Assembly (NCBI GenBank): GCA_011192015.1
Contig: DUET01000081.1
Location: 1 to 36,033, forward strand
Length of the DNA: 36,033 bases
Direction of reading: 5' to 3'
From: Anaerolineae bacterium
GTDB taxonomy: Bacteria; Chloroflexota; Anaerolineae; Anaerolineales; E44-bin32
This document shows, one piece after another, positions 7,261 through 16,073 of the stretch; positions within the stretch are counted from its first letter, which is position 1, and each line of letters begins with the position of its first letter. The translations under genes were made by a program, and so were the position numbers. Under the pieces are notes generated by a model that was not told the DNA's origin, made no database searches, and was given only the letters and a program-made list of their open reading frames with translations.

Positions 7261-8765
7261 AACCACGCATCTGCTCTGCGCTGGCCCTGGCATTGGTGCT
7301 GCTGACCATGGTGGGAACCGCCTGGATCTCCTACAGCATCTTCGAGCACATGCCGCATGTCGAAGACGAATTCGCCAACTTGTGGCAGGCGCATGTGATG
7401 GCGGAGAATCAGATCTTTCTCCCCTCACCACCCGTGCCGAAGGCCTTCATGGTGCCCTTCGTGGTCGATTTCCACGGACAGCGTTTCGCCAAATACCCGC
7501 CTGGTTGGCCTGCCACCCTTTCCTTGGGCGTACGAGTCGGCGCGACCTTCTTTGTCAACCCGCTGCTGGCGGGATTGTCGGTTTGGTTGATCTACCGGCT
7601 GGGAAGTAAGATCCTACGCCCCGAGATCGGTCTCTTGGCAGCCCTGTTGGCAGCTGCATCTCCGATGCATCTCATGCTTTCAGGGACGCTCATGCCGCAT
7701 CCATTGAGCCTGTTCCTCGCGCTGGCGTTCATGCTGGCATGGTTGGATCTCTTCCCGCGCCGGGCCGATGTCGTTGATGAACGGATCAAGATTCCTGCAG
7801 GGCTGCTTATGGCGGTAGCAGGGCTTTGTTTGGGATTGCTTGCACTGACGCGTCCTTTGACGGCCATCGGCGTTGCGCTTCCGTTCTTGATCCATGGTCT
7901 GGTTCTTCTGGTGCGGGGACCCCATAGGAAGCGATGGCAGGCCTTTGGCATCGCGCTGATCGCAGTCGCGATCGCTGCGCTGATACTGCTCTGGCAGGCT
8001 GCCCTTGCCGGTGATGCATGGCTCAATCTTTACACCCTCTGGTGGCCCTACGACAAGGTCGGTTTTGGGCCTGGTTTCGGACATGCAGAAGCTGGTCATA
8101 ACTTGAGATCTGCCATATGGACAATGGGCAGTAATTTAAAAGCCGGCGCACATGATTTCTTTGGATGGCCATACGCCTCATGGTTGTTCCTTCCCTTTGG
8201 CATGTTCGCATTGCGCCTCAATCGTGATGGCTGGATGGCATTGGCAGTCTTTCCCAGCTTGATTGGGGTTCACTTTGCCTACTGGGTGGGTTCCTGGCTC
8301 TTCGGCCCTCGCTACTATTACGAAGCCCTGCCGGGGCTGGCGATCGCCAACGCTCTGGGCATCGCCTGGCTTGGAGGTTGGATTGGGAAAGCCACTCGCT
8401 GGTTGTCACTACGGCGCAAAGCCCTTGTGGCGCTGGTCGGCCTTTTATGGATGGTCAATCTTTGTATGTACCTGCCGCCACGCCTCGACGGCATGAAGGG
8501 GCTCTATGGAGTGTACGGTGCTGCCAAGCAACCCGTATTGGACGCCGATTTGGGACGAGCCTTGATCATCGTGCACACCACCGGCACTTGGTACGACTAT
8601 GGCAACCTGGTCACCCTTGGACCGCCCTACCTCGAGGGGGACCTGCTGCTGGCGATCTCACAAGGTTCAAAGACGAACGAGCAATTAATCGAAGCCTATC
8701 CTGATCTTCCCATCTATCACTATTACGTTGCAGATCCGTCCACCTTCATAGAATCGCAATATTGA
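7257..8765 (+). CDS. GT-C (PMT/ArnT-like) membrane glycosyltransferase family protein
   Basis: An integral membrane protein of 502 residues with about ten to twelve hydrophobic segments. The first segment (residues 7-28) is followed by an extracytoplasmic loop with an acidic EDE cluster at 36-38 (HVEDEFANLWQAH), the place where PMT/ArnT-type enzymes keep their catalytic acidic residues. The YPPGWPATLSLG motif near 83 is common in this family. Such enzymes move a sugar from a polyprenyl-phosphate donor to lipid or protein on the outer face of the membrane. The C-terminal 100 residues are a soluble extracytoplasmic domain. The ATG overlaps the phosphatase stop (ATGA), so the pair is cotranscribed. 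Donor and acceptor are unknown. Confidence 0.75.
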   Translation: MKPRICSALALALVLLTMVGTAWISYSIFEHMPHVEDEFANLWQAHVMAENQIFLPSPPVPKAFMVPFVVDFHGQRFAKYPPGWPATLSLGVRVGATFFVNPLLAGLSVWLIYRLGSKILRPEIGLLAALLAAASPMHLMLSGTLMPHPLSLFLALAFMLAWLDLFPRRADVVDERIKIPAGLLMAVAGLCLGLLALTRPLTAIGVALPFLIHGLVLLVRGPHRKRWQAFGIALIAVAIAALILLWQAALAGDAWLNLYTLWWPYDKVGFGPGFGHAEAGHNLRSAIWTMGSNLKAGAHDFFGWPYASWLFLPFGMFALRLNRDGWMALAVFPSLIGVHFAYWVGSWLFGPRYYYEALPGLAIANALGIAWLGGWIGKATRWLSLRRKALVALVGLLWMVNLCMYLPPRLDGMKGLYGVYGAAKQPVLDADLGRALIIVHTTGTWYDYGNLVTLGPPYLEGDLLLAISQGSKTNEQLIEAYPDLPIYHYYVADPSTFIESQY

Positions 8766-8848
8766 TGGGGGTGTGGGCCCGGGAAGGGAATCATATATGA
8801 AGTCGGGTAGCTGGGAGTTGATCGTCAGGAGAACGAATGACCAGCGAA

Positions 8849-8857
8849 TGATATAAT
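8849..8857 (+). promoter_or_regulatory. Extended -10 promoter for the P-type ATPase gene
   Basis: TGATATAAT: a consensus -10 hexamer at 8852-8857 with the TGn extension at 8849-8851. No good -35 hexamer lies 16-18 nt upstream (a TTGATC at 8818 is about 28 nt away). Transcription would begin near 8864, leaving a leader of about 50 nt. The nine-base motif is identical to that before panB. Confidence 0.5.
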
Positions 8858-8913
8858 CCCGCCGTCAAGGGAATGAACTGCGAGAATCTTTCTTAAGAGG
8901 GAAATGACCTAAC

Positions 8914-11712
8914 TTGTCTACCAGAGACGAAAACCACACGAAACCATCTCCTGACCCCGATAAAGACAGCCAACAATGGCATGCCACAACCGTCGATGAG
9001 GCTTGCCAGCTTCAAAAGACGGATCTATCCCGGGGCCTATCCGCGGCGGAAGCCGCGCGCCGGCTGGAACGGTTTGGCCGCAATGAGTTGGCGGAAGCCC
9101 CCCGTCCTGGCATCTGGCACATGCTCTGGGAGCAATTCAGGAATTTCATCGTCATCCTCTTGATCGTGGCTGCCGTAGCTTCCGCAATTCTGGGAGAGTT
9201 CCCCGAAGCCCTGGCCATCATGGCGATCGTGATCGTCAATGCCATTTTGGGCGTCGTTCAGGAGCATCGTGCTGAAGAGGCTCTGGCCGCACTGCGGAAA
9301 CTTGCAGCACCTGAGGCGCAGGTGATCCGTGATGGACATCGGCAGAGCGTGCCCGCATCCGAACTCGTTCCGGGAGACATTGTCACCCTGGAGGCCGGCA
9401 ACTACATTCCTGCGGATCTCAGGCTCTTGGAGACCTTCAACTTCCGTGTCGAGGAAGCTGCCCTGACGGGCGAATCTGAAGCGGTTGACAAAGACGCCGT
9501 GGCGGTCCTGGATGCGGGCGTGCATGTTGGTGATCGATTGAACATGGCGTTCATGGGAACGGTGGCTGCCTACGGCCGTGGATTGGGCCTTGTCGTGGGA
9601 ACGGGCATGGAAACGGAAATCGGCAGCATTGCCACCATGCTCCAAGCCGTGGAAGTCGAAGAAACCCCGCTGCAGGCCAGGCTGGATCAACTTGGCAAGG
9701 TCCTGGGATGGGCCGCGCTTGGGGTGTGTGGTCTGGTCTTCATCGCCGGATTCCTGCGCGGTTTCGACGTTCTGCAGATGTTTCTCGTGGCTGTGAGTCT
9801 TGCAGTGGCAGCCGTGCCCGAGGGATTACCTGCCGTCGTGACGATCACCTTGGCGTTGGGCATGCGGCAGATGATCCAGCGCAATGCCCTCGTTCGTCGC
9901 CTGGCTTCCGTTGAAACCCTTGGGTCCACGACCGTGATCTGCTCGGACAAGACTGGAACACTGACTCAGAATCGCATGACGGTTACGCGTTTGTGGGTGG
10001 ATGGGAACGATCTCTGGGTGACTGGCGATAGCGCAAGCGATGAAGGGGCGTTCCTGATGGGTGGCGAGGAAATCGACCTCGATGACTATCCGGCTTGTGC
10101 CCCGGCGTTGCAGCTGGTTGTGATGAACAGCGACGCAACCATCGAGCGCATGGAGGGCGATGAGGGAGCGCCCTATCGCGTCGTAGGCGATCCCACCGAA
10201 GTGGCGCTCATCGTTGCTGCAGCCAAGGCAGGAATCTATCGGGATGATTTGGAAAGGTCATATCCTCGCATCGGAGAGATTCCTTTTGACTCGACGCGCA
10301 AGCGCATGACCACGCTTCACAAAATTCGGGAGCCGCGCCGTGATCTCAGTCATCGGGATTGGGAGGTGGCGGCCACAAAGGGCGCCCCGGACGTGATCCT
10401 GGAACTTTGCAGTCATTATCAGGACATCCAGGACCGAGCCGTACCGATGGACGAGACGATGAGGCAACGCATCCGGGATGCCAATGATGCCTTAGCCCAG
10501 GAGGCGCTGCGTGTGCTTGCCGTCGCCTACAGGCTCTCGCCGAGTGTTGAATTCGATCGGGGACCCGATGAGGTCGAACAGGGCCTGACCTTTGTGGGCT
10601 TGTTTGGCATGATCGATCCCCCACGTTCGGAGGTTCCACCGGCGATCGAAATTGCCAGGCGGGCGGGGATCCGCACGATGATGATCACGGGGGATTATCC
10701 CAATACGGCCAAGGCTATCGGCGAACAAATCGGGCTTCTCGAGACCGGCCATCAGGTCTGCACAGGTCTCGAGATCGATGGCATGGATGAGGAGGCGCTG
10801 CTGGCAAAGGTTGTGGAAAGCGACGTCTTTGCGCGCGTATCTCCGGAGCACAAAGTACGGATCGTGGATGCCTTGAAACGCAATCGGCACATCGTGGCGA
10901 TGACGGGCGATGGCGTCAACGATGCTCCCGCGCTCAAGCGCGCCGATATCGGCGTAGCGATGGGGATCACGGGAACGGATGTGGCCAAAGAGACTGCAGA
11001 CATGGTCCTCACGGATGATAACTACGCCAGCATCGTGGCCGCCGTCGAACAGGGACGCGTGATCTACTCCAATATCCGGAAGTTTGTCTTCTATCTGCTC
11101 TCATGCAATTTGGCTGAAATCACGGTCATTCTCATTGCCATCTTGGCGGGTTTACAATCGCCGTTGACAGCCATTCAATTGCTCTGGCTCAACCTGGTCA
11201 CCGATGGATTGCCAGCGCTTGCGTTGGGTTTGGAAAAGGGCGATCCCGATACGATGGATGTTGCACCCCGTCCGCCGGAGGAACCGGTCATCAACCGCCC
11301 CATGTGGTTGAAGATTGGTATTCAGACGGTGGCTATCAGCGCCGTGACTTTGACAGCGTACCTGCTGGGTTTGAGATTCCATCCGGAAATACCAGAATTG
11401 GCAGCGACCATGGCCTTTGTGACGCTCTCCTTTTCGGAGTTGCTCCGAGCGTTCACTTCACGCTCCGAAAACTATCCCTTGCTCAAGATCGGTCTCTTCA
11501 GCAATCGGGCCATGGTAGTCGCCTTCATAACTTCTCTCCTGCTGCTGCTGACCGTTATCTATACCCCCTTCTTGCAACCCATCTTTGATACCGTCGCGTT
11601 GGGCTGGGATCAGTGGGTCATCGTGCTGCCGCTCCTGATTGTGCCTTCGCTGGTAGCCGAGATTACAAAGTGGGTCATGCGCAGACGAAAGGCAAAGGCC
11701 AACCACTACTGA
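8914..11712 (+). CDS. Cation-translocating P-type ATPase, P2A Ca2+-pump type
   Basis: A membrane pump of 932 residues using ATP to export a cation, most likely Ca2+. It has an N-terminal cation-ATPase domain (residues 25-90), TGES of the actuator domain (185-188), PEGL in M4 (302-305), the phosphorylated aspartate D345 in DKTGTLT, KGAP in the nucleotide-binding domain, the TGDGVNDAPALKRADIG hinge and a C-terminal block of about six helices. The Ca2+-site residues of SERCA are matched: PEGL in M4, N and E in M5 (NLAEITVI), N and D in M6 (NLVTDGLPA). The start is TTG at 8914, the only usable start before the conserved region. AGAGGG lies 12 nt upstream and a two-codon ATG-ACC-TAA reading frame sits between. 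It is apparently a single-gene unit. Confidence 0.92.
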   Translation: MSTRDENHTKPSPDPDKDSQQWHATTVDEACQLQKTDLSRGLSAAEAARRLERFGRNELAEAPRPGIWHMLWEQFRNFIVILLIVAAVASAILGEFPEALAIMAIVIVNAILGVVQEHRAEEALAALRKLAAPEAQVIRDGHRQSVPASELVPGDIVTLEAGNYIPADLRLLETFNFRVEEAALTGESEAVDKDAVAVLDAGVHVGDRLNMAFMGTVAAYGRGLGLVVGTGMETEIGSIATMLQAVEVEETPLQARLDQLGKVLGWAALGVCGLVFIAGFLRGFDVLQMFLVAVSLAVAAVPEGLPAVVTITLALGMRQMIQRNALVRRLASVETLGSTTVICSDKTGTLTQNRMTVTRLWVDGNDLWVTGDSASDEGAFLMGGEEIDLDDYPACAPALQLVVMNSDATIERMEGDEGAPYRVVGDPTEVALIVAAAKAGIYRDDLERSYPRIGEIPFDSTRKRMTTLHKIREPRRDLSHRDWEVAATKGAPDVILELCSHYQDIQDRAVPMDETMRQRIRDANDALAQEALRVLAVAYRLSPSVEFDRGPDEVEQGLTFVGLFGMIDPPRSEVPPAIEIARRAGIRTMMITGDYPNTAKAIGEQIGLLETGHQVCTGLEIDGMDEEALLAKVVESDVFARVSPEHKVRIVDALKRNRHIVAMTGDGVNDAPALKRADIGVAMGITGTDVAKETADMVLTDDNYASIVAAVEQGRVIYSNIRKFVFYLLSCNLAEITVILIAILAGLQSPLTAIQLLWLNLVTDGLPALALGLEKGDPDTMDVAPRPPEEPVINRPMWLKIGIQTVAISAVTLTAYLLGLRFHPEIPELAATMAFVTLSFSELLRAFTSRSENYPLLKIGLFSNRAMVVAFITSLLLLLTVIYTPFLQPIFDTVALGWDQWVIVLPLLIVPSLVAEITKWVMRRRKAKANHY

Positions 11713-12208
11713 CGAACACGCACATGGCCACTGCCCACGTTCCACTTGACCCTTCGTACGGAAGGTGGTCGATCAGCAGCGTTTGAAAACGTCCCGGATA
11801 CCCACGGATTCCCATTCGTTTGAGGTTCCCTAAATCGCGTGTTTGAAACCCCGCGGGCAAGCATGCCTCAATGTTTCGATTATGGGCAGATTACTGCTCA
11901 TCGATGGGTGTGGGATTGATGGACAACGGAACAGGATTGAAAGACATCTCACCGCATGGAGCAACTTTTAAGGTAGTATAAGAAAGCCACAAGGTAGGAT
12001 TTGAAAGGAAGGTTTCCACGTCCAACGATTTGAAGATGAGTTGATCCCGCCGTAGACGGCCTTTCGTGGATGATGTTGCATGGTTGGTTATTACGGCGGT
12101 GATGTCTTTTTTCCGAAGTGCAAGAGACTGACAATCGAAGCGCTGGTAGGGTTGGCGAGGCATCCAGGAACCAGCGTCGAAAGGGAATCCAATCCTGAGG
12201 AGGACGCA
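11713..12208. other. Intergenic region upstream of the FdrA cluster, no gene seen
   Basis: About 496 bases lie between the P-type ATPase stop and the chosen fdrA start. The frame before fdrA stays open from the ATG at 12080, but the 43 upstream codons do not look like FdrA family sequence. I see a small dyad CGTTT-GA-AAACG at 11780-11791 and a TATAAG-like -10 at 11977-11982 without a good -35. No recognised riboswitch, RNA gene or strong terminator was found. The promoter of the large cluster should lie here but cannot be placed. Confidence 0.5.
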
Positions 12209-12211
12209 TTG
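12197..12211 (+). promoter_or_regulatory. Ribosome binding site deciding the fdrA start
   Basis: GAGGAGG at 12197-12203 is followed after 5 nt by TTG at 12209-12211. This near-perfect site and the match of the following residues to FdrA N-termini place the start here rather than at the in-frame ATG at 12080, which has no comparable site. Confidence 0.75.
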
Positions 12212-13783
12212 GTCGTCCGAGCCATCATCAAATCCAGTCTTTATCACGACTCGGTCACGTTGATGAACGTCGCTCGAGAACTGCGCGCCATGGAGGGTAT
12301 CGATGATGCCGCCCTGGTGATGGGAACCGAGGCGAACAAAGGGTTGTTGGCTCAGGCTGACCTGCTCGTGGCCGAGGCGCAAACCGCAATATCCGACGAT
12401 TTGATCATCGTTGTGAAGGGGGAAGAGAAGGCGGTTGATGGAGCCGTGCAGCTTGCAGACGAGCTGCTGGCCAGGGGATTGAGCAAGGAAACGGAAGTGG
12501 GAACGCACAGGCCTCGTTCGCTGCGCGGCGCACTGCTTTCACGAACCGGCGCCAAGGTGGCTGTGATCTCTGTCGCAGGACAGTACGCTGCGGCAGAGGC
12601 TTGGCAGGCTCTGGAAATGGGCTCTCATGTCCTGCTCTTCAGCGACAATGTCTCTCTCGAGGACGAGATCGCACTCAAGCGCTATGCTGTGGATCACGAT
12701 CTTCTGATGATGGGACCCGGAGCAGGGACGGCAATCATCAATGGCGTCGGATTGGGCTTCGCCAATGCCCTTCCCCGCGGTCCTGTCGGCCTGCTTTCCG
12801 CAGCGGGCACCGGCCTGCAAGAAGTGAGTTCGCTCCTGGCACAGCAGGGGATCGGGCTTTCTCAGGGGATCGGACTGGGAGGACGCGACCTTTCAGATGA
12901 GGTCGGCGGATTGATGATGTTTCACGCCATGGAGGCCTTGCAGAACGATCCGGAAACCGAAGTCCTGATCGCGGTTTCCAAACTCCCCTCGAAGAAGATC
13001 ACCAAGAAAGTAAAGAGCAAGCTGAAGACCGGAGCCAAACCTGCGGTGGTGATGTTCATGGGCGGCGAAGAGAGCAGCGGAACGACGATGGCGGCCGATG
13101 ACAATCTCTTCCAAGCCGGAACCCTGCATGAGGCCAGCTTGATCGCTGCAGCCCTGGTTGAAGGACAGGATCCCGGGAAAGTGCTGAAGGAGCAAGCGGA
13201 CAAGCTACGGGCATTCGAGGAGAGAGCACGATCCTTCCGAAGTTCGCTGAACGCAGGGCAGAGATACCTGCGCGGCTTGTTCAGCGGGGGGACACTCTGC
13301 GATGAGGCTTTATTGATCTGGTCGAGACGTGGCTTCTCGATCTGGTCCAATCGGCCGCGATCACCGCAATATCGCCTCGAGAACCTGCATCAAAGCCAGG
13401 CTCATTGCGCCCTCGATCTGGGTGAGGAGGAATTCACGCTGGGTCGCCCTCATCCGATGATCGATCATGATCTGCGCTTGCGGAGGCTTCTGAGCGAAGC
13501 CCAGGATCCCGCTGTGGCCGTACTTCAAATGGACGTGGTCCTCGGCTACGGTGCACATCCGGATCCCGCCGGCGAGATTGGGCCGGCGATTGCGGAAGCG
13601 AAACGCATCGCCAAGGCCCGAGGGGATGCGTTGACCGTGGTTGCATCCATTACGGGAACGGATGCCGATCCTCAAAATCGTGGCCGACAGCAGGCGATTC
13701 TCGAGCAGCATGGCGCGCTGGTGTTTGAGAGCAATGCCATGGCCTCGGTATTCACCGCACAAATTGTGGATCCTGAAGCATGA
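12209..13783 (+). CDS. fdrA: FdrA family protein (AllF homologue, acyl-CoA synthetase-like fold)
   Basis: A 524-residue cytosolic protein built like the succinyl-CoA synthetase alpha subunit plus ligase domain. In E. coli, FdrA/AllF with AllG (DUF1116) and AllH (DUF2877) forms oxamate transcarbamylase, which interconverts oxalurate plus phosphate and oxamate plus carbamoyl phosphate. Family landmarks seen: IIKSSLYHDSVTLM at the N-terminus, MGTEANK, VISVAGQYAA, LLFSDNVSLEDE, GLLSAAGTG, IGLGGRDLSDEVGG, LFSGGTLCDEAL, and VGRPHPMID-type and TGTDADPQ segments at the C-terminus. The motif that reads GPDCGT in E. coli is GPGAGT here (residues 169-174), so its Asp and Cys are lost. All three Fdr/All partners are in this cluster, but no carbamate kinase is. 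The activity may therefore be a relative of, not identical to, oxamate transcarbamylase. Confidence 0.88.
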   Translation: MVVRAIIKSSLYHDSVTLMNVARELRAMEGIDDAALVMGTEANKGLLAQADLLVAEAQTAISDDLIIVVKGEEKAVDGAVQLADELLARGLSKETEVGTHRPRSLRGALLSRTGAKVAVISVAGQYAAAEAWQALEMGSHVLLFSDNVSLEDEIALKRYAVDHDLLMMGPGAGTAIINGVGLGFANALPRGPVGLLSAAGTGLQEVSSLLAQQGIGLSQGIGLGGRDLSDEVGGLMMFHAMEALQNDPETEVLIAVSKLPSKKITKKVKSKLKTGAKPAVVMFMGGEESSGTTMAADDNLFQAGTLHEASLIAAALVEGQDPGKVLKEQADKLRAFEERARSFRSSLNAGQRYLRGLFSGGTLCDEALLIWSRRGFSIWSNRPRSPQYRLENLHQSQAHCALDLGEEEFTLGRPHPMIDHDLRLRRLLSEAQDPAVAVLQMDVVLGYGAHPDPAGEIGPAIAEAKRIAKARGDALTVVASITGTDADPQNRGRQQAILEQHGALVFESNAMASVFTAQIVDPEA

Positions 13784-13867
13784 ACGAGGAGATCATTGGC
13801 ACAGAGTAAACCATACCGTGAAAGAATCCGTGTCTAGCTGGATCAATATTTCCAGGAGGACGTCGCA

Positions 13868-14560
13868 ATGGATATGGAACTGGAAGCTTATCTGAGACCC
13901 CCGGAAATGGACATGCCCCCATATCCGGCCAAGGTCATCACACTTGCCACAGGGGGGAAGTTGGTGGTGAGGCAAGTGAATCGGGACGCCGTTCCGAGGT
14001 TGTTGCAGGCCGTGAGACCGACGCTCGAAGTGCCCCGCGATTACTATGACATCGTGGGAGTGCGTCTGTATGCGGAACTGCTCGGCTGGTATCGGTATCG
14101 CGTGCGCGATGAGTTTTGCCTGATCGGGCAGATCGACGGTTTGTTGGTGGGCATCGTCAACACACGCGCCTATTCACCGGAAGTGGACATCAGTCTGCAC
14201 ACGCTTGCCATCGAACGCGGCCTGCGCATTGGAGCGCATCTCTTCGCTGCCAAGATGGAATACTCGATCGAATACTGTGGTCGTGAGGAAGTGCTGATCA
14301 CGGCCGAGAGCCCCATCGGGTTCCGACGCTGGATGATCGAGTATGACCTTGAGAAGCGTGAGGGACAGCATGAGTTGGGTGGCGCGACGCCCTATGCGCT
14401 GACACGCGATCTGTACTACCGCAACAAGGAACGCCTGGTGGCAGGTGAGCGCCCTGTACCGGAGGAGCTCATGCAAGTCGCTGAGCGAGAGATCATCATC
14501 GCCAGCGAAGAAGACATCCTTGAGAAGATCCTTGGAGCAAAGAGGAGGATAGTTCAATGA
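13868..14560 (+). CDS. Uncharacterised protein, possibly GNAT-like
   Basis: I do not recognise this 230-residue soluble protein with certainty. Residues about 30-160 have the rhythm of a GNAT N-acetyltransferase: KLVVRQVNRDAVPRLLQAVR at the start, a strand IGQIDGLLVGIVNTRAY, then VDISLHTLAIERGLRIGAHL in the position of the acyl-CoA-binding strand and helix, and a following MEYSIEYCGREEVLITAES. A true Q/RxxGxG/A loop is not clear. The C-terminus is an acidic helix (EEDILEKILGAKRR). It starts at ATG 13868, 8 nt after AGGAGG, and overlaps the thiolase-like gene by 4 nt, so it belongs to the operon. Being translationally coupled to a thiolase/DUF35 pair suggests it works with the same CoA ester. 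Confidence 0.6.
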   Translation: MDMELEAYLRPPEMDMPPYPAKVITLATGGKLVVRQVNRDAVPRLLQAVRPTLEVPRDYYDIVGVRLYAELLGWYRYRVRDEFCLIGQIDGLLVGIVNTRAYSPEVDISLHTLAIERGLRIGAHLFAAKMEYSIEYCGREEVLITAESPIGFRRWMIEYDLEKREGQHELGGATPYALTRDLYYRNKERLVAGERPVPEELMQVAEREIIIASEEDILEKILGAKRRIVQ

Positions 14561-15741
14561 GACCCGTCGTCGTTGCAGGAGCAGGCATGATCCCGTTCGA
14601 GCGACGGGACGAAGACACCCTGGTCGATATGATGGCCGTCGCCAGCTTGAAGGCGATGGATGATGCCGGTCTGGGTGATCGAGCGGTGGATGCGGTTTAC
14701 GTGGGCAACATGGCATCCGGCTTGTTCAACCATCAGGTTTCCGTGGCCAGTGCGCTGGTCGACCGCCTGAGCTTGATGCCGGCGGCTGCGGATCGGATCG
14801 AAAACGGCCCCGCATCGGGAGGCTCTGCCATGAAGAACGGCTTTCTGGCCGTAGCTTCCGGGTATGCGGACGTTGTCCTGGTGGTGGGCGGGGAGAAGAT
14901 GCGCGAGGTGATTGGCCCCAAGGCCACCGACATCGTAGCCGCTATGACCCACCCTCAAGCCGAATATATCTACGGCGTCACCCTTCCCGCATTGGCAGGT
15001 CTGTTCACGCGCCTGTACATGGAGAAGTACGGCGTCACACGGGAGCATTTGACCATGGTGGCGATCAAGAACCAGGAGAACGGGTTGCTCAACCCCTATG
15101 CGCACATCCGCATGAAGATCACCATGGAAGGTGTACTCAAGCATCCGCAGGCGCATATCAACAGCCCGGTCGTCGCCGATCCGCTGCATCTCTACGATTG
15201 CTGCCCGGTGAGCGATGGTTCCGCTGCTGTTCTTCTGACGACCGAGGAGATCGCCAAGGACCTGAAGAAACCCATCGTGACCATCGATGGTGTAGGTCAG
15301 GCAACGGACACACACACTGTCCACGAACGCAGTGATCCGACCGAGTTGAAGGCGGTCATCGAGTCCTCGAAGAAGGCATTCAGCATGGCGAACGCCAAGC
15401 CCAAGGATGTCGATGTGGCCGAGTTGCATGACGCCTTCACGGTGCTCGAGATCGCCGAGAGCGAACAGGCCGGTTTCTTCCCCTTGGGAGAGGGCGCCAA
15501 GGCACTGGAGCGAGGCGACACGCGCATCGGTGGCAAGCTGCCGATCAATCCCTCTGGCGGCTTGAAAGCCCGCGGCCATCCTGTGGGAGCAACCGGAGTG
15601 GCGCAGATCGTCGAGCTGACCTGGCAATTGCGTGGCGAGGCAGGCGAGCGCCAGGTGAAGAAGGCCAAGACAGGTTTCTCGCTCAATTTCGGCGGATTCG
15701 GTAACAACGTACTCGCCTTCGTCATGCGGAGGAAATCATGA
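14557..15741 (+). CDS. Thiolase-superfamily protein lacking the nucleophilic cysteine
   Basis: A 394-residue protein of the SCP-x/archaeal thiolase branch. It keeps the family ends (AGAGMIPFERR, and the C-terminal NFGGFGNN), the histidine motif ELHDAF near residue 290 and GGLKARGHPVGATG near 340. The position of the acylated cysteine, normally in a CASG-type motif, reads ENGPASGG: residue 85 is proline (CCC, 14809-14811). Classical Claisen thiolysis is therefore unlikely. The next gene is a DUF35 protein overlapping by 4 nt. Thiolase-fold/DUF35 pairs are known in archaeal HMG-CoA synthesis and in the steroid aldolase Ltp2-ChsH2, whose thiolase fold was repurposed for retro-aldol cleavage. A CoA-ester lyase or aldolase is a reasonable alternative role. 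Confidence 0.88.
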   Translation: MRPVVVAGAGMIPFERRDEDTLVDMMAVASLKAMDDAGLGDRAVDAVYVGNMASGLFNHQVSVASALVDRLSLMPAAADRIENGPASGGSAMKNGFLAVASGYADVVLVVGGEKMREVIGPKATDIVAAMTHPQAEYIYGVTLPALAGLFTRLYMEKYGVTREHLTMVAIKNQENGLLNPYAHIRMKITMEGVLKHPQAHINSPVVADPLHLYDCCPVSDGSAAVLLTTEEIAKDLKKPIVTIDGVGQATDTHTVHERSDPTELKAVIESSKKAFSMANAKPKDVDVAELHDAFTVLEIAESEQAGFFPLGEGAKALERGDTRIGGKLPINPSGGLKARGHPVGATGVAQIVELTWQLRGEAGERQVKKAKTGFSLNFGGFGNNVLAFVMRRKS

Positions 15742-16073
15742 ATACCATCACGGCCTATAAATGCAAGCAATGCGGTTTGGTGATGTACCCACATCACTTC
15801 CGCTGCCTGAAATGCCACGCGCGCGAATTCGAGGAGATCACGCCCTCCGAAAAGGGCAAGCTGCTCACCTACACGATCGTGGAGCAGCTTCCATGGGGCA
15901 TCGACGAGCGCGGGCGGGTACTCGGCGTTGTCGAGTTCGATAATGGCGTCAAGGCCTTGGGCGTCCTGCACGTGGAGAATCCCAAGATGGGCATGAAGCT
16001 CAAGGCCGGCTGGGATTGTGTGCGTGTGATCGGCGGCGAAGAGGTCTATGGGCTCACCTTCCAGGCTGCTTGA
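15738..16073 (+). CDS. DUF35 zinc-ribbon/OB-fold protein, thiolase partner
   Basis: A 111-residue protein with an N-terminal rubredoxin-like zinc ribbon (Cys 9, 12, 23, 26: CKQC and CLKC) and a C-terminal OB-fold (LLTYTIVEQLPWGIDERG, then VLGVVEFDNGVKALG). DUF35 proteins bind thiolase-fold enzymes and the pantetheine arm of CoA: they bridge thiolase and HMG-CoA synthase in archaea and are needed by the Ltp2 aldolase. The ATG lies inside the stop of the thiolase-like gene (ATGA), which strongly supports a 1:1 complex. The 3' end overlaps the DUF1116 gene by 26 nt. Confidence 0.88.
   Translation: MNTITAYKCKQCGLVMYPHHFRCLKCHAREFEEITPSEKGKLLTYTIVEQLPWGIDERGRVLGVVEFDNGVKALGVLHVENPKMGMKLKAGWDCVRVIGGEEVYGLTFQAA

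Noticed and set aside
12080-12208. ATG at 12080 as the fdrA start
   Set aside because: The extra 43 residues do not match FdrA N-termini and have no good ribosome binding site; TTG 12209 has GAGGAGG at ideal spacing.
14554-15627. 357-codon minus-strand frame
   Set aside because: Antisense to the thiolase-like gene; no recognisable domain or ribosome binding site.
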